Part shown: piece by piece, positions 1-9,812 of the stretch
Position numbering within the stretch: the stretch's first letter is position 1
How the letters are laid out: every line of letters begins with the position of its first letter
NCBI RefSeq assembly: GCF_022867885.1
Contig: NZ_JALIFP010000001.1
Coordinates: forward strand, 310,001-374,000
Reading direction: 5' to 3'
Source: Lederbergia sp. NSJ-179
GTDB lineage: Bacteria; Bacillota; Bacilli; Bacillales; Bacillaceae_C
DNA length: 64,000 bases
The notes under the pieces: model-generated
Told to the model about the DNA's origin: nothing
The model's input: the letters and a program-made list of their open reading frames with translations, nothing else
Database searches by the model: none
Made by a program: the position numbers and the translations under genes

Positions 1-85
1 AATTTTGAATGAATCAGGAATTGAAATTGTGGCAGCAGGATCAATGGCTGATGGTGCACAAAAAATCGTTGAATTAGTAAGTTAA
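1..85 (+). CDS. sucC: Succinyl-CoA synthetase beta subunit, 3' end
   Basis: Only the last 27 codons are in the window, ending with TAA at 83-85. The frame reads ILNESGIEIVAAG then a tail ending VELVS, which fits the C-terminus of the ADP-forming succinate-CoA ligase beta chain. SucC forms the nucleotide-grasp half of the TCA-cycle enzyme that couples succinyl-CoA hydrolysis to ATP or GTP synthesis. The call rests mainly on sucD following 58 bp downstream in the same direction, the usual sucCD operon. Confidence 0.8.
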   Translation, partial: ILNESGIEIVAAGSMADGAQKIVELVS

Positions 86-143
86 TCCCATTCAATCGGT
101 TGTTATATATGCATCATTAGAAATATGAAAGGCAGGGAAAATC

Positions 144-1046
144 ATGAGTGTTTTTGTTGATAAACATACAAAAGTCATTGTGCAAGGGATAACTGGCTCT
201 ACAGCACATTTCCATACAAAACAAATGCTTGAATATGGAACGAAAATAGTGGGAGGCGTTACCCCAGGAAAGGGTGGAACAGAAGTAGAAGGTGTTCCTG
301 TCTTCAATACAGTTGAAGATGCGGTAAATTCTACTGGAGCAAATGCTTCCGTTATTTATGTTCCTGCACCCTTTGCGGCTGATGCGATTCTAGAAGCAGT
401 GGATGCAGAACTTGATCTTGTCATCTGTATTACAGAACATATTCCAGTATTAGATATGGTAAAGGTCATTCGCTATATGGAAGGCAAGAAAACCCGTTTA
501 ATTGGACCAAACTGTCCTGGAGTCATTACACCGGATGAATGTAAAATTGGCATTATGCCAGGATATATTCATAAAAAAGGACATGTAGGGGTTGTTTCCC
601 GTTCTGGTACTTTAACCTATGAAGCTGTTCATCAATTATCACAAGAAGGGGTCGGACAATCGACAGCAGTGGGAATTGGCGGAGACCCTGTGAATGGTAC
701 GAATTTTATTGATACGTTAAAAGCTTTTAATGAGGATCCGGAAACAGAGGCCGTCATTATGATTGGAGAGATCGGTGGAACGGCAGAAGAAGAAGCTGCC
801 CATTGGATTAAAGAAAATATGACCAAACCTGTTGTCGGATTTATCGGCGGACGCACAGCACCTCCTGGAAAACGGATGGGGCATGCCGGGGCGATTATTT
901 CTGGCGGAAAAGGAACAGCGGATGAGAAAATTCGCATTATGAATGAATGCGGAATTGAAGTCGCAGAAACTCCTTCCGTTATCGGTGAAACAATGATTAA
1001 AGAGCTTAAGAAAAAAGGTTTATATGAAAAGTGTAAAACACATTAA
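144..1046 (+). CDS. sucD: Succinyl-CoA synthetase alpha subunit
   Basis: This is the 300-residue alpha subunit of succinate-CoA ligase, full length for the family. The N-terminal CoA-binding Rossmann fold is followed by the ligase domain. The motif [10 protein letters not shown] is present, and the phosphorylated catalytic histidine is His247 in RMGHAGAI. The ATG at 144 follows a GGCAGGGAAAATC ribosome site. It is cotranscribed with sucC. Its stop is followed 7 nt later by an inserted A-type repeat, and the terminator that probably served sucCD now lies 238 bp beyond the stop. Confidence 0.97.
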   Translation: MSVFVDKHTKVIVQGITGSTAHFHTKQMLEYGTKIVGGVTPGKGGTEVEGVPVFNTVEDAVNSTGANASVIYVPAPFAADAILEAVDAELDLVICITEHIPVLDMVKVIRYMEGKKTRLIGPNCPGVITPDECKIGIMPGYIHKKGHVGVVSRSGTLTYEAVHQLSQEGVGQSTAVGIGGDPVNGTNFIDTLKAFNEDPETEAVIMIGEIGGTAEEEAAHWIKENMTKPVVGFIGGRTAPPGKRMGHAGAIISGGKGTADEKIRIMNECGIEVAETPSVIGETMIKELKKKGLYEKCKTH

Positions 1047-1053
1047 TGTTTAA

Positions 1054-1268
1054 ATGCGTGTTCAAAAGGAGGATAAAAAGGACCAAGAAGTTCGAGGCGG
1101 CGCAGTTTCGAGCAGCGGACTTGTACAGGATGTACTGACTTCTGCGTTGCCCACAGGACGTGGGCGGTTTTAGCAGAAGATCCTCATCCCTAAATACATG
1201 AGCAGCGGAGAAACAAGCCAACGAAGAAATTCGCAGCGTCATTTTTACCGGACTTTTTGAACATCCTC
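1054..1268 (-). mobile_element. A-type repeat copy A1 (MITE-like, with M module)
   Basis: In reverse orientation, the terminal repeats are GTTCAAAAG at 1060-1068 and CTTTTTGAAC at 1253-1262. The 5-mers at the same offset outside are TTTAA (1049-1053) and TTCAA (1269-1273), a 4/5 target duplication. The centre holds an M module on the + strand: hairpin GTAC/GTAC with loop AGGAT (1123-1135), then a nested hairpin with outer arms CTTCTGC/GCAGAAG (1139-1145, 1173-1179), inner arms GCCCAC/GTGGGC, loop AGGAC, and joints GTT and GGTTTTA. It lies between sucD and the sucCD terminator. No coding sequence is evident in it. Confidence 0.88.
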
Positions 1269-1283
1269 TTCAAAGAAATCGTG

Positions 1284-1326
1284 CAGATAGCGCCTCTTCG
1301 CTTTAGAATAGGGGCTATCTGTTTTA
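1284..1326 (+). terminator. Rho-independent terminator of sucCD
   Basis: CAGATAGC (1284-1291) pairs with GCTATCTG (1314-1321), with a large loop, and is followed by TTTTA. The stem lies just upstream of dprA. Confidence 0.7.
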
Positions 1327-1336
1327 CGAAAGGAGC

Positions 1337-2218
1337 ATGATTAACATATTTAGAGATAAATTATTTCATTTAGTTCATTCTAGTTTTTTAAGTCATCAAT
1401 CCATTTACAAACTCCTTCAAGTAGATCCAACCCTAACCCATCTTTATACAATGCCTCCAACTAAGCTTCAAAAAATTTTTCGTTTTGATGATAAAAAGAT
1501 GAACAGGTTTTCAAAGGAGTTTGAATCCATTCAACCGGAAAAGCTTTTTCGTCTCTATCAATCTCGAAATATTCATTTTATCACAATATTGGATCCCGAA
1601 TATCCGCCCTTACTAAAAGAAATACATGACCCACCATTCGTCCTCTTTTTACAAGGAAATTCAAGCTTATTTCACGGTAGATTGCTTGCCATTGTTGGTG
1701 CCCGAGATTCTGATCACTTCGGAAAAAACTCCCTTCGATTACTCATGCCCGATTTAATTCAAGAGAAATTAACAATTGTTAGTGGTTTGGCCAAAGGAGC
1801 GGATACATTTGCTCATGAACAGGCAATTGAATTTGGCGGAAAAACAATTGGTGTGTTAGGTGGAGGGTTCTTTCATTTATATCCACGTGAAAACAGGAAA
1901 CTTGCGGAGTTCATGGCCCGGGAACATTTATTAGTATCAGAATACCCTCCTATAAAAAAACCTGAAAAATGGCATTTTCCGATGCGCAATCGAATCATTG
2001 CGGGTCTCTCTTTGGGCACACTTGTTATTCAGGCCAAAAAGAGAAGTGGTTCACTCATTACAGCCGATATGGCTTTGGATGCAGGGAGAGAGGTTTATGC
2101 CATTCCCGGACCTATCCATCATAAACTTTCAGAAGGCACGAATCATTTAATCCAACAAGGGGCTAAACTAGTTAGCTCAAGCACAGATATCCTTGAGGAA
2201 TTATATTTTAGAAATTGA
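1337..2218 (+). CDS. dprA: DNA processing protein DprA (Smf)
   Basis: 293 residues, close to the usual Bacillus length. DprA loads RecA onto incoming single-stranded DNA in natural transformation. A short N-terminal helical region is followed by the extended Rossmann fold (about residues 110-290), with VGARDSD, VSGLAKGADTFAHE, GVLGGGFFHLYP, RNRIIAGLS and SGSLITADMALDAGREVYAI, all typical of the family. The ATG at 1337 has AAAGGAG only one base upstream, an unusually tight spacing, but no better in-frame start is visible. It sits between sucD and topA as in Bacillus subtilis. Confidence 0.96.
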   Translation: MINIFRDKLFHLVHSSFLSHQSIYKLLQVDPTLTHLYTMPPTKLQKIFRFDDKKMNRFSKEFESIQPEKLFRLYQSRNIHFITILDPEYPPLLKEIHDPPFVLFLQGNSSLFHGRLLAIVGARDSDHFGKNSLRLLMPDLIQEKLTIVSGLAKGADTFAHEQAIEFGGKTIGVLGGGFFHLYPRENRKLAEFMAREHLLVSEYPPIKKPEKWHFPMRNRIIAGLSLGTLVIQAKKRSGSLITADMALDAGREVYAIPGPIHHKLSEGTNHLIQQGAKLVSSSTDILEELYFRN

Positions 2219-2314
2219 CATTCCTCCATAAACAAGTTATAACTAAAAATACTTATTTCTATTGGAGAATTTGTTTTTTCAATTATTAGAGAAAGCGCTT
2301 ATGATTTTGAACTA

Positions 2315-2343
2315 TTGACAAAATGAAATTCGCCATATAGTAT
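2315..2343 (+). promoter_or_regulatory. Sigma-A-type promoter upstream of topA
   Basis: TTGACA (2315-2320), a 17-nt spacer and TAGTAT (2338-2343) lie 143 bp upstream of the topA start. The 2219-2485 gap contains no gene. Apart from this promoter and the ribosome site GGGAGGA before topA I see only AT-rich sequence. Confidence 0.65.
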
Positions 2344-2485
2344 TTACTCTGATTTATAGATGTAAACTGCACAAATTATTTTTGATGGAAAAGACCTTTC
2401 TACAATAAATAATGGTAAAGGCGAAAAGCCATAGAGGAATAGAATACATGAGTGGATCATTAGAGCTTTAGGGAGGATTTTTTTT

Positions 2486-4561
2486 ATGTCTGATTATCTA
2501 GTGATTGTGGAATCGCCAGCAAAGGCGAAAACCATTGAACGATATTTAGGAAAGAAATACAAGGTCAAAGCGTCCATGGGACATGTGATAGATTTGCCGA
2601 AAAGTCAAACTGGAATTGATGTTGAAAATCATTTTAAGCCCAAATATATCACTATCAGGGGGAAAGGCCCCATTTTAAAAGAGTTGAAAAAAGCGGCAAA
2701 AAAGGCAAAAAAAATCTATTTAGCAGCTGACCCGGATCGAGAAGGAGAAGCAATTGCTTGGCATTTAGCGAATAGTTTGGATATCGATATCGATTCAGAT
2801 TGCCGAGTCGTTTTTAATGAAATAACGAAAGATGCGATAAAGGAATCCTTTAAACATCCACGAGCGATTAATATGGATCTGGTTAATGCACAACAGGCTA
2901 GACGGATTTTAGACAGATTGGTGGGCTATAATATTAGCCCTCTTCTTTGGAAAAAGGTGAAAAAGGGATTAAGCGCAGGCAGAGTACAATCTGTAGCAGT
3001 AAGAATTATAATTGATCGGGAAAATGAAATTAAGCAGTTTACGCCAGAGGAATATTGGTCGATTAATGGAGATTTTAAAAAGGGTCGTGATTCTTTTCAA
3101 GCGGATTACTTCGGAGTAAGCGGGAAGAAAAAGAAATTAAGCTCCAAAGAAGATGTAGACGCGATTATGAATATGTTAGATGGAAAGGAATTTCTCATCG
3201 ACTCTGTTGTGAAAAAGGAAAGAAAGAGAAATCCGGCTTTACCTTTTACGACTTCTTCTTTGCAACAAGAGGCGGCGCGTAAATTAAATTTTCGGGCAAA
3301 AAAAACAATGATGCTTGCTCAGCAGCTCTATGAAGGCATCGAGATTGGGAAGGAAGGAACGGTTGGACTCATTACCTATATGAGAACTGACTCAACACGA
3401 ATTTCCGAGGTTGCACAAAAAGAGGCTGCTGAATATATAACCGACCATTACGGTAAGGAATATCGAAAATCGGGACAATCAAAAAGCTCAAAACCCGGGA
3501 ATGCGCAAGATGCCCATGAAGCTGTCCGTCCAACAAGTGTCTATCGGCAACCTAACTCTGTTAAGCCCTATTTATCAAGGGATCAATTACGGTTATACAA
3601 ACTAATCTGGGAGAGATTTGTGGCCAGTCAAATGGCTCCTGCAATCATGGATACAATGACCGTCCATATGTTAAATGGCTCCGTAAATTTTCGTGCGAAC
3701 GGATCGAAAGTGAAATTTCCTGGGTTTATGAAAGTGTATGTAGAGGGAACGGATGATCAGCAGGAAGAAAAGGAAAACCGGCTGCCTAATCTTCAAGCAG
3801 GGGATAAAGTTTTAGCTGAGAAATTATTGCCTAAACAGCATTTTACTCAACCGCCTCCCCGCTACACAGAGGCAAGACTTGTTAAAACAATGGAAGAATT
3901 AGGTATTGGCCGTCCATCTACTTATGCTCCTACTTTAGATACGATTCAAAGGCGTGGATATGTAGCGTTAGATAATAAAAGATTTGTGCCTACCGAATTA
4001 GGTGAATTAGTCCATGCACTTATGTTGGAATTTTTCCCAGAGATCATTGATGTAGCTTTTACAGCGAAAATGGAATCGGAATTGGATGAAATTGAAGACG
4101 GAAAAGTAAAATGGGTTACGATTATAGATGATTTTTATAAAGGATTTGAAGAGGATTTAGCAAAAGCTGAAAAGGAAATGCGTGAAGTCGAAGTAAAGGA
4201 TGAGCCTGCAGGGGAAGACTGTGAAAAATGCGGAAGCCCGATGGTAATAAAAATGGGGCGGTACGGTAAATTTATGGCCTGTAGCAATTTTCCCGACTGT
4301 AGAAATACAAAGCCAATTGTCAAACAGATTGGCGTTCGTTGCCCTAATTGTAAGGAAGGGAATATAATTGAAAGAAAAAGTAAGAAAAAGCGTTTGTTTT
4401 ACGGCTGTGATCGTTATCCCAAATGTGATTTTGTCTCTTGGGATAAACCATTAGAACGTCCTTGTCCGAAATGTAATGGTGTACTTGTAGAGAAAAAAAT
4501 CAAAAAAGGAATTCAAGTCCAATGTAAAGACTGTGACTATAAAGAAAAGCCAGTTAACTAA
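2486..4561 (+). CDS. topA: DNA topoisomerase I
   Basis: Type IA topoisomerase of 691 residues, which relaxes negative supercoils. The N-terminal Toprim domain starts [19 protein letters not shown], with the acidic [14 protein letters not shown] motif near residue 80. The catalytic tyrosine is Tyr298 in [10 protein letters not shown]. Three C-terminal four-cysteine zinc ribbons are visible, beginning CEKCGSP, CPNCKEG and CPKCNG. The start ATG is preceded by GGGAGGATTTTTTT. It appears to be a single-gene unit with its own promoter and a strong terminator. In Bacillus, trmFO normally follows; here it does not. Confidence 0.98.
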   Translation: MSDYLVIVESPAKAKTIERYLGKKYKVKASMGHVIDLPKSQTGIDVENHFKPKYITIRGKGPILKELKKAAKKAKKIYLAADPDREGEAIAWHLANSLDIDIDSDCRVVFNEITKDAIKESFKHPRAINMDLVNAQQARRILDRLVGYNISPLLWKKVKKGLSAGRVQSVAVRIIIDRENEIKQFTPEEYWSINGDFKKGRDSFQADYFGVSGKKKKLSSKEDVDAIMNMLDGKEFLIDSVVKKERKRNPALPFTTSSLQQEAARKLNFRAKKTMMLAQQLYEGIEIGKEGTVGLITYMRTDSTRISEVAQKEAAEYITDHYGKEYRKSGQSKSSKPGNAQDAHEAVRPTSVYRQPNSVKPYLSRDQLRLYKLIWERFVASQMAPAIMDTMTVHMLNGSVNFRANGSKVKFPGFMKVYVEGTDDQQEEKENRLPNLQAGDKVLAEKLLPKQHFTQPPPRYTEARLVKTMEELGIGRPSTYAPTLDTIQRRGYVALDNKRFVPTELGELVHALMLEFFPEIIDVAFTAKMESELDEIEDGKVKWVTIIDDFYKGFEEDLAKAEKEMREVEVKDEPAGEDCEKCGSPMVIKMGRYGKFMACSNFPDCRNTKPIVKQIGVRCPNCKEGNIIERKSKKKRLFYGCDRYPKCDFVSWDKPLERPCPKCNGVLVEKKIKKGIQVQCKDCDYKEKPVN

Positions 4562-4565
4562 TGTA

Positions 4566-4608
4566 AAAAGACTATTCCATAAATGCCCTTATGGAATAGT
4601 TTTTTTAC
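4566..4608 (+). terminator. Rho-independent terminator of topA
   Basis: A perfect 12-bp stem ACTATTCCATAA (4571-4582) / TTATGGAATAGT (4589-4600) with a 6-nt loop and a run of seven T. Confidence 0.95.
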
Positions 4609-4643
4609 AAAGGTAAGTATAAAAATTGGCTAGTGTAAGGATA

Positions 4644-4669
4644 TAGCTCCGGGCGCCTTGCACATTTCT
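4644..4669 (+). repeat. Relic of a B-type repeat
   Basis: TAGCTCCGGGCGCC followed by TTGCACATTTCT looks like the 5' end of a B element (consensus CTCCAGCGCCT) joined directly to its 3' end (GCGCTTGCGCTTTTC), with the interior lost. It lies in the gap where trmFO would be expected. The rest of 4609-4782 shows no gene. Confidence 0.45.
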
Positions 4670-4782
4670 AAACTTTAAATTTTTAATACGATCGTGAATA
4701 GGGTAAAATAAAGAAAGAAAACCGTGGAGATTGTTGTGCATCTATAACAATTCAAAAATTTATGAAAAATTTGTAACATTTA

Positions 4783-4811
4783 TTGCCATGATAATTAAAT
4801 TATGATACTAT
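4783..4811 (+). promoter_or_regulatory. Sigma-A-type promoter of the xerC-hslVU-codY operon
   Basis: TTGCCA (4783-4788), a 17-nt spacer and TACTAT (4806-4811) lie 24 bp upstream of the xerC start. Confidence 0.55.
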
Positions 4812-4835
4812 TTAGTTGCCTTATGAGGTGAGAGG

Positions 4836-5738
4836 ATGAGAGAATTTTCAGATGAGTTCGTTTTCTCTTTTATTGAATACTTACAAATCGAAAAAAATTA
4901 TTCTTCTTATACAATTGAATATTATAAGAAAGATTTAGAGCAGTTCTTTTTGTTCATGAGATCACAAGGGATCCATTCACCACAAGAAGTAGAATATCTC
5001 GATGTGCGTCTGTATATCACAGATCTTTATAATAGAAAACTTGCCAGATCCTCTGCAGCAAGGAAAATTTCATGCTTAAGAAGCTTTTATAAGTTTCTGA
5101 TAAGGGAAAAACTTATAGAGGAAAATCCCTTTACTTATGTTATTCAGCCAAAAGCAAAGAAAAGAATTCCAAGTTTTTTTTATGAGGAAGAGATATCCTT
5201 GCTTTTTGAAGCATGTGATCGTACGACCCTTTTAGGGAAGCGAAATTTGGCGCTTCTTGAATTGTTATATGCGACAGGGATAAGGGTAAGTGAATGTGCG
5301 GGCGTTAAATTGAAGGATGTAGATTTTGAAATGGCTACGATCTTGGTCAAAGGAAAAGGTCGAAAGGAAAGATATGTGCCTTTTGGTCATTTTGCTCAGG
5401 AGGCTTTACAGATCTATGTTCATAAGGCGAGAAATGAGCTGATGAATGAAAAGGGTGAGCACCATTTTTTATTTGTTAACTCCCGTGGGGGTCCGTTGAC
5501 ACCAAGAGGAATTCGCTATATTTTGTCTAAAATAGTCGAATCTACTTCTATGACTAGAAAAATCCATCCCCATATGCTGCGCCATAGTTTTGCGACCCAT
5601 TTACTTAATAATGGAGCTGATATGCGAACGGTTCAAGAGCTACTTGGACATTCTCAATTATCTTCAACACAGGTTTATACGCATGTGACAAAAGATCATT
5701 TAAGAAAAACATATATGAATCATCATCCTCGAGCATAA
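4836..5738 (+). CDS. xerC: Tyrosine recombinase XerC (CodV)
   Basis: 300-residue site-specific recombinase that resolves chromosome dimers at dif together with XerD. The N-terminal SAM-like core-binding domain (about 1-95) is followed by the catalytic domain with Arg in ATGIRVSE, the HxxR box in HPHMLRHSFATHLL, HS in LLGHSQLSST, and the nucleophile Tyr281 in VYTH. The start ATG follows TGAGGTGAGAGG. It is the first gene of the operon with hslV, hslU and codY. In Bacillus subtilis trmFO lies immediately upstream; here it is absent. Confidence 0.97.
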   Translation: MREFSDEFVFSFIEYLQIEKNYSSYTIEYYKKDLEQFFLFMRSQGIHSPQEVEYLDVRLYITDLYNRKLARSSAARKISCLRSFYKFLIREKLIEENPFTYVIQPKAKKRIPSFFYEEEISLLFEACDRTTLLGKRNLALLELLYATGIRVSECAGVKLKDVDFEMATILVKGKGRKERYVPFGHFAQEALQIYVHKARNELMNEKGEHHFLFVNSRGGPLTPRGIRYILSKIVESTSMTRKIHPHMLRHSFATHLLNNGADMRTVQELLGHSQLSSTQVYTHVTKDHLRKTYMNHHPRA

Positions 5739-5780
5739 AAACAAAAAGAGCTGGAGCTGGACGAAGAAGGAGGTCCCAAA

Positions 5781-6323
5781 ATGGGTGAATTCCATGCAAC
5801 AACTATATTCGCTGTCCATCATAAAGGACAATGTGCCATGGCAGGTGATGGGCAGGTTACTCTTGGAAATGCCGTTGTGATGAAACATACGGCAAGAAAG
5901 GTGCGCAAGCTTTTTAATGGCCGTGTGGTAGCAGGATTCGCTGGTTCTGTTGCCGATGCTTTTACATTATTTGAAAAGTTCGAAAGTAAACTGCAGGAAT
6001 ATAATGGCAATCTTCAACGCGCGGCAGTGGAATTGGCAAAGGAATGGCGCAGCGACAAAGTTTTAAGAAAGCTTGAAGCCATGCTAATCGTAATGGACAA
6101 AGAGAATTTATTACTCGTTTCTGGGACAGGAGAAGTCATTGAACCGGATGATGGAATTTTAGCCATTGGTTCTGGGGGGAATTATGCATTAGCTGCAGGA
6201 CGTGCCTTGAAAAATTATGCAACGGAAAACTTATCCGCAAAAGAGATTGCCCAGGCAGCACTTGAAATTGCTGCAGATATTTGTGTGTATACGAACCGAA
6301 ATATTATGGTAGAAGAATTATAA
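5781..6323 (+). CDS. hslV: ATP-dependent protease subunit HslV (ClpQ)
   Basis: Proteolytic subunit of the two-component HslUV protease, 180 residues and full length, with the N-terminal-nucleophile fold. The N-terminus is [12 protein letters not shown]: the TT that is catalytic in classical HslV is preceded by five residues. From memory, Bacillus subtilis ClpQ begins with serine and many other Bacillus proteins begin with glycine, so a short propeptide may be removed here (inference). [22 protein letters not shown] and the C-terminal EEL needed for HslU activation are present. The ATG at 5781 follows AAGGAGGTCCCAAA. Confidence 0.97.
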   Translation: MGEFHATTIFAVHHKGQCAMAGDGQVTLGNAVVMKHTARKVRKLFNGRVVAGFAGSVADAFTLFEKFESKLQEYNGNLQRAAVELAKEWRSDKVLRKLEAMLIVMDKENLLLVSGTGEVIEPDDGILAIGSGGNYALAAGRALKNYATENLSAKEIAQAALEIAADICVYTNRNIMVEEL

Positions 6324-6352
6324 AAGTTGGTGGACAACAAGGAGGGGATTAT

Positions 6353-7768
6353 TTGGGAACTGAAGTGAAAGGGTTGAACATGACCCCAAGACAAATTGTT
6401 GAAAAGCTTGATCAATACATTGTCGGGCAAAAAGAAGCCAAAAGAGCAGTTGCTGTTGCTCTTCGTAATCGATTCCGTCGCGAGCGATTAAATAATGATA
6501 TGAAAGACGAAATTATCCCTAAGAACATCCTGATGATTGGACCTACAGGTGTAGGGAAAACGGAAATCGCCAGAAGATTAGCGAAGCTTGTCGGTGCTCC
6601 ATTTATAAAAGTGGAAGCGACAAAATTTACCGAAGTGGGTTACGTTGGCCGTGATGTAGAATCGATGGTACGTGATTTAATGGAAACCTCGATTAGAGTC
6701 GTGAAAGAAGAAAAAATGAACGAGGTTAAAGGCCAAGCGGAAAAACTGGCCAATCAAAGACTTGTCGAGTTACTTGTTCCAAGTAAAAAGAAAGCAGAGA
6801 ATTTTAAAAATCCGTTTGAGATGATTTTTGGAAATCAAAACCAAGAATCAGATCCATCACCGGAGTCAGAGGAAGAAATGAGCTCAAAAGAAAAGCGAGC
6901 TGCCATTGCGGAAAAACTGGCTAAAGGTGAATTAGAAGAGATGCTTGTACAAGTTGAGGTAGAGGAACAAGCACCATCTATGTTTGATATGTTACAAGGT
7001 TCGGGAATGGAACAAATGGGGATGTCGATGCAAGATGCGCTTGGAAGTCTTATTCCTAAGAAAAAGAAGAAACGGAAATTGCCTGTTAAAGAGGCTCGGA
7101 TCGTTTTAACAAATGATGAGGCGCAAAAATTAATTGATATGGATGATGTCACACAGTCCGCTATTTATCGAGCTGAGCAAACAGGGATTATCTTTATTGA
7201 TGAAATTGATAAAATTGCTAGTAAAAACAGTGGTTCTGCTTCAGCGGATGTTTCAAGAGAAGGAGTGCAACGAGATATCCTTCCAATTGTAGAAGGTTCA
7301 ACCATTGTGACCAAATATGGACCAGTTAAAACAGACCATATTCTCTTTATTGGCGCAGGTGCTTTTCATATCGCAAAGCCCTCTGATCTTATTCCAGAAT
7401 TACAAGGGAGATTTCCAATCAGAGTAGAATTAGAAAAGTTATCTGTAGAAGATTTTGTCAGCATTTTGACTGAGCCGGATAATGCCATTGTGAAGCAATA
7501 TATTGCATTATTAGAAACAGAAGGTATACAAATTGAATTTACAGACGATGCTGTATATCGACTAGCCGAAATTGCTTTTAACGTGAATCAGGAGACAGAT
7601 AATATTGGGGCTAGGAGATTGCACACGATTTTAGAAAAACTATTGGAAGATCTTTCTTTTGAAGCACCAGAAGTAACATTAGATAAAATTAAAATTACAA
7701 AGAATTATGTGGATGAAAAATTAGCTGCTATTTCAGAGAATAAAGATTTAAGCCAATTTATTCTCTAA
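6353..7768 (+). CDS. hslU: ATP-dependent protease ATPase subunit HslU (ClpY)
   Basis: AAA+ unfoldase partner of HslV, 471 residues from the chosen TTG at 6353, which follows AAGGAGGGG at proper spacing. The frame is open further upstream into hslV, but that part does not match the family. [16 protein letters not shown] is followed by Walker A GPTGVGKT (residues 63-70), the intermediate domain (about 110-250, containing [16 protein letters not shown]), Walker [11 protein letters not shown], the sensor region [12 protein letters not shown] and the conserved C-terminus DLSQFIL, which inserts into HslV pockets. Confidence 0.97.
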   Translation: MGTEVKGLNMTPRQIVEKLDQYIVGQKEAKRAVAVALRNRFRRERLNNDMKDEIIPKNILMIGPTGVGKTEIARRLAKLVGAPFIKVEATKFTEVGYVGRDVESMVRDLMETSIRVVKEEKMNEVKGQAEKLANQRLVELLVPSKKKAENFKNPFEMIFGNQNQESDPSPESEEEMSSKEKRAAIAEKLAKGELEEMLVQVEVEEQAPSMFDMLQGSGMEQMGMSMQDALGSLIPKKKKKRKLPVKEARIVLTNDEAQKLIDMDDVTQSAIYRAEQTGIIFIDEIDKIASKNSGSASADVSREGVQRDILPIVEGSTIVTKYGPVKTDHILFIGAGAFHIAKPSDLIPELQGRFPIRVELEKLSVEDFVSILTEPDNAIVKQYIALLETEGIQIEFTDDAVYRLAEIAFNVNQETDNIGARRLHTILEKLLEDLSFEAPEVTLDKIKITKNYVDEKLAAISENKDLSQFIL

Positions 7769-7785
7769 GACATGAAATGATATGG

Positions 7786-7814
7786 TGAAAAGTGTCCTAT
7801 CTTTTCATTTTTTT
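7786..7814 (+). terminator. Possible weak terminator between hslU and codY
   Basis: TGAAAAG (7786-7792) and CTTTTCA (7801-7807) form a 7-bp AT-rich stem followed by a run of T. It may cause only partial termination, because codY normally belongs to this operon. Confidence 0.4.
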
Positions 7815-7900
7815 GAAAATAGCATAGAGTCTCTATACAAACAAAAAACGTAATAATCAATCATCCCATTCACACTAATCATATACTAGGAGGAACAACA

Positions 7901-8677
7901 ATGGATTTATTATCAAAAACAAGAACGATTAATGCAATGCTGCAAAAGGTTTCGGGAAAAACCGTTAATTTTAATGAGATGTCTGAGACTTTAAGTGAAG
8001 TAATAAAGGCTAATATTTTTGTTTTAAGCCGCAGGGGGAAATTACTTGGTTATGCGGATAATATGCAGATCGAAAATGACAGAATGAAAAAAATGCTTGA
8101 GGATCGTCAATTCCCGGAAGAATATACAAATAGTTTGCTACGTATTTCGGAAACATCGCCCAATCTTGACATGAATAGTGACTATACTGCATTCCCAGTA
8201 GAAAATAAAGATTTATTTGCGGAAGGTCTTACAACGGTTGTCCCAATCATTGGTGGCGGTGAACGGCTTGGCACATTGATTCTTGCACGTCTCGAAACCG
8301 AGTTTAACGATGATGATCTTCTCCTAGCTGAATATGGAGCAACTGTCGTTGGGATGGAAATCCTTCGGGAAAAAGCAGAAGAAATTGAAGAGGAAGCTAG
8401 AAGCAAAGCGGTTGTGCAAATGGCGATCAGTTCGCTATCCTTTAGTGAATTAGAAGCAATTGAACATATTTTTGAAGAGCTGAACGGAACCGAAGGATTA
8501 TTGGTTGCCTCTAAGATTGCTGACCGTGTCGGGATTACTCGCTCCGTGATCGTCAATGCATTAAGGAAACTAGAAAGTGCAGGGGTTATTGAATCAAGAT
8601 CACTAGGAATGAAGGGAACCTATATTAAAGTATTGAATTCGAAATTCTTAAAAGAACTAGAACAACAAAAAGCATAA
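7901..8677 (+). CDS. codY: GTP- and branched-chain-amino-acid-sensing repressor CodY
   Basis: 258 residues, full length. The N-terminal GAF domain (about 1-155) binds isoleucine, leucine or valine. The C-terminal winged helix-turn-helix includes [20 protein letters not shown] and [16 protein letters not shown]. CodY represses transport, amino-acid synthesis, competence and, in Bacillus subtilis, the fla/che operon that begins just downstream. The ATG at 7901 follows AGGAGGAACAACA. It is the last gene of the xerC-hslVU-codY group and is followed by a strong terminator. Confidence 0.98.
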   Translation: MDLLSKTRTINAMLQKVSGKTVNFNEMSETLSEVIKANIFVLSRRGKLLGYADNMQIENDRMKKMLEDRQFPEEYTNSLLRISETSPNLDMNSDYTAFPVENKDLFAEGLTTVVPIIGGGERLGTLILARLETEFNDDDLLLAEYGATVVGMEILREKAEEIEEEARSKAVVQMAISSLSFSELEAIEHIFEELNGTEGLLVASKIADRVGITRSVIVNALRKLESAGVIESRSLGMKGTYIKVLNSKFLKELEQQKA

Positions 8678-8683
8678 TGAACC

Positions 8684-8721
8684 AAAAGCTGCCAAGTTTG
8701 GAAATGGCAGCTTTATTTTTT
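8684..8721 (+). terminator. Rho-independent terminator of codY
   Basis: A perfect 10-bp stem AAAGCTGCCA (8685-8694) / TGGCAGCTTT (8705-8714) followed by ATTTTTTT. Confidence 0.95.
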
Positions 8722-8887
8722 TGAAAAATTTAATGTTCATCTGATTATCCCTTATAGGTCTTTTTTAATGCGAAATAAATGTCGAATTATTTTTGCGTAT
8801 CGACAAAACCTGACCGTTTGATATGGGTCTAAAGAACTATATTTCATTAAACTTTTAAAAAAAGACATATATTTGTAAAGACAGATA

Positions 8888-8916
8888 TGGACGTAATATG
8901 ACAATAGTAATACAAT
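8888..8916 (+). promoter_or_regulatory. Candidate fla/che operon promoter
   Basis: TGGACG (8888-8893), a 17-nt spacer and TACAAT (8911-8916) give a fair sigma-A match about 50 bp upstream of flgB. The 8722-8967 gap is AT-rich and holds no gene. I found no convincing CodY box or sigma-D promoter in it, although both would be expected from Bacillus subtilis. Confidence 0.35.
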
Positions 8917-8967
8917 AAGAAATAGAAATATGTCTAAATATAGTTTATATAGAAAGTGGTGACAGAT

Positions 8968-9351
8968 GTGGAATTATTTCCCAGTACCATTGCCTCATTA
9001 GAAAGAGGTTTGGATTATTCATCCCTTAAGCAAAAAGTAATAGCTAACAATATTGCAAACGCAGATGTTCCTAAGTATAAGTCGAAAAATGTTAGCTTTG
9101 GAAATGTTTTATCAGATACGGCGATAGAACTAAATCGTACAGATAATCGCCATCTCCCGCTACATAACTCAACCCAGAAGCCTACTATATATACAAGGCA
9201 GAACCTTCAATATCATAATAACGGCAATAATGTCGATCTAGATCAAGAAATGTCTGATATGGCTAAAAATCAAATCTACTACCAAACGCTTATTGAAAGA
9301 TTAAATGGGAATTTCTCCATGCTGACTAATGTACTAAGAGGTGGAAGATAA
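8968..9351 (+). CDS. flgB: Flagellar basal-body rod protein FlgB
   Basis: 127 residues from the GTG at 8968, which follows GTGGTGACA; the frame extends upstream but that part is not conserved. FlgB is a proximal rod protein of the flagellar basal body. The family N-terminal motif KQKVIANNIANADVPKYK and the C-terminal coiled segment NGNNVDLDQEMSDMAKNQI are present. It is the first gene of the 28-kb flagellar and chemotaxis operon, with flgC 1 bp downstream. Confidence 0.95.
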   Translation: MELFPSTIASLERGLDYSSLKQKVIANNIANADVPKYKSKNVSFGNVLSDTAIELNRTDNRHLPLHNSTQKPTIYTRQNLQYHNNGNNVDLDQEMSDMAKNQIYYQTLIERLNGNFSMLTNVLRGGR

Positions 9352-9352
9352 T

Positions 9353-9805
9353 ATGTCAATCTTTCAAAACATGGGCATTACATCTTCAGCGCTTACGACA
9401 CAGCGGCTTAGAATGGATACAATTGCCTCCAATATGGCTAATGTAGAGACAACACGTGCACAATACATAAATGGTGAATGGAAACCTTATACAAGGAAAA
9501 TGGTCGTTATGAAACCACAAACTTCATCATTTAGCTCGCATTTAAATACGGCAATAGGAAATCATAATCAGCAACTGAACGGTGTGAAGGCCAGTGGGAT
9601 TATTGAAGATCGATCACCATACCGTCTTGAATATAATCCGGATCACCCTGATGCAAACGAAGAGGGATATGTGCAGCTTCCTAATGTGGATCCCCTTAAA
9701 GAAATGGTTGATTTAATTAGTGCCACACGTTCGTATGAAGCAAATGTTACTGTATTCGATGCGACTAAATCTATGTATCTAAAAGCTTTACAAATTGGGA
9801 AGTAG
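9353..9805 (+). CDS. flgC: Flagellar basal-body rod protein FlgC
   Basis: 150 residues, the same length as in Bacillus subtilis. It is a proximal rod protein exported by the flagellar secretion system. The start at 9353 follows AGGTGG. The rod signature LRMDTIASNMANVETTRAQ is N-terminal, and the C-terminus NVDPLKEMVDLISATRSYEAN is diagnostic. Its stop is followed after 7 nt by element A2, which separates it from fliE. Confidence 0.97.
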   Translation: MSIFQNMGITSSALTTQRLRMDTIASNMANVETTRAQYINGEWKPYTRKMVVMKPQTSSFSSHLNTAIGNHNQQLNGVKASGIIEDRSPYRLEYNPDHPDANEEGYVQLPNVDPLKEMVDLISATRSYEANVTVFDATKSMYLKALQIGK

Positions 9806-9812
9806 TCCATAA

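Noticed and set aside
2288-2303. Catabolite-response-like site AGAAAGCGCTTATG upstream of topA
   Set aside because: It matches the cre consensus at the core only and lacks the flanking TG/CA pair, and topA is not an expected CcpA target.
8722-8967. CodY box or sigma-D promoter in front of flgB
   Set aside because: I looked for AATTTTCWGAAAATT and TAAA/GCCGATAT patterns and saw only partial matches in AT-rich DNA.
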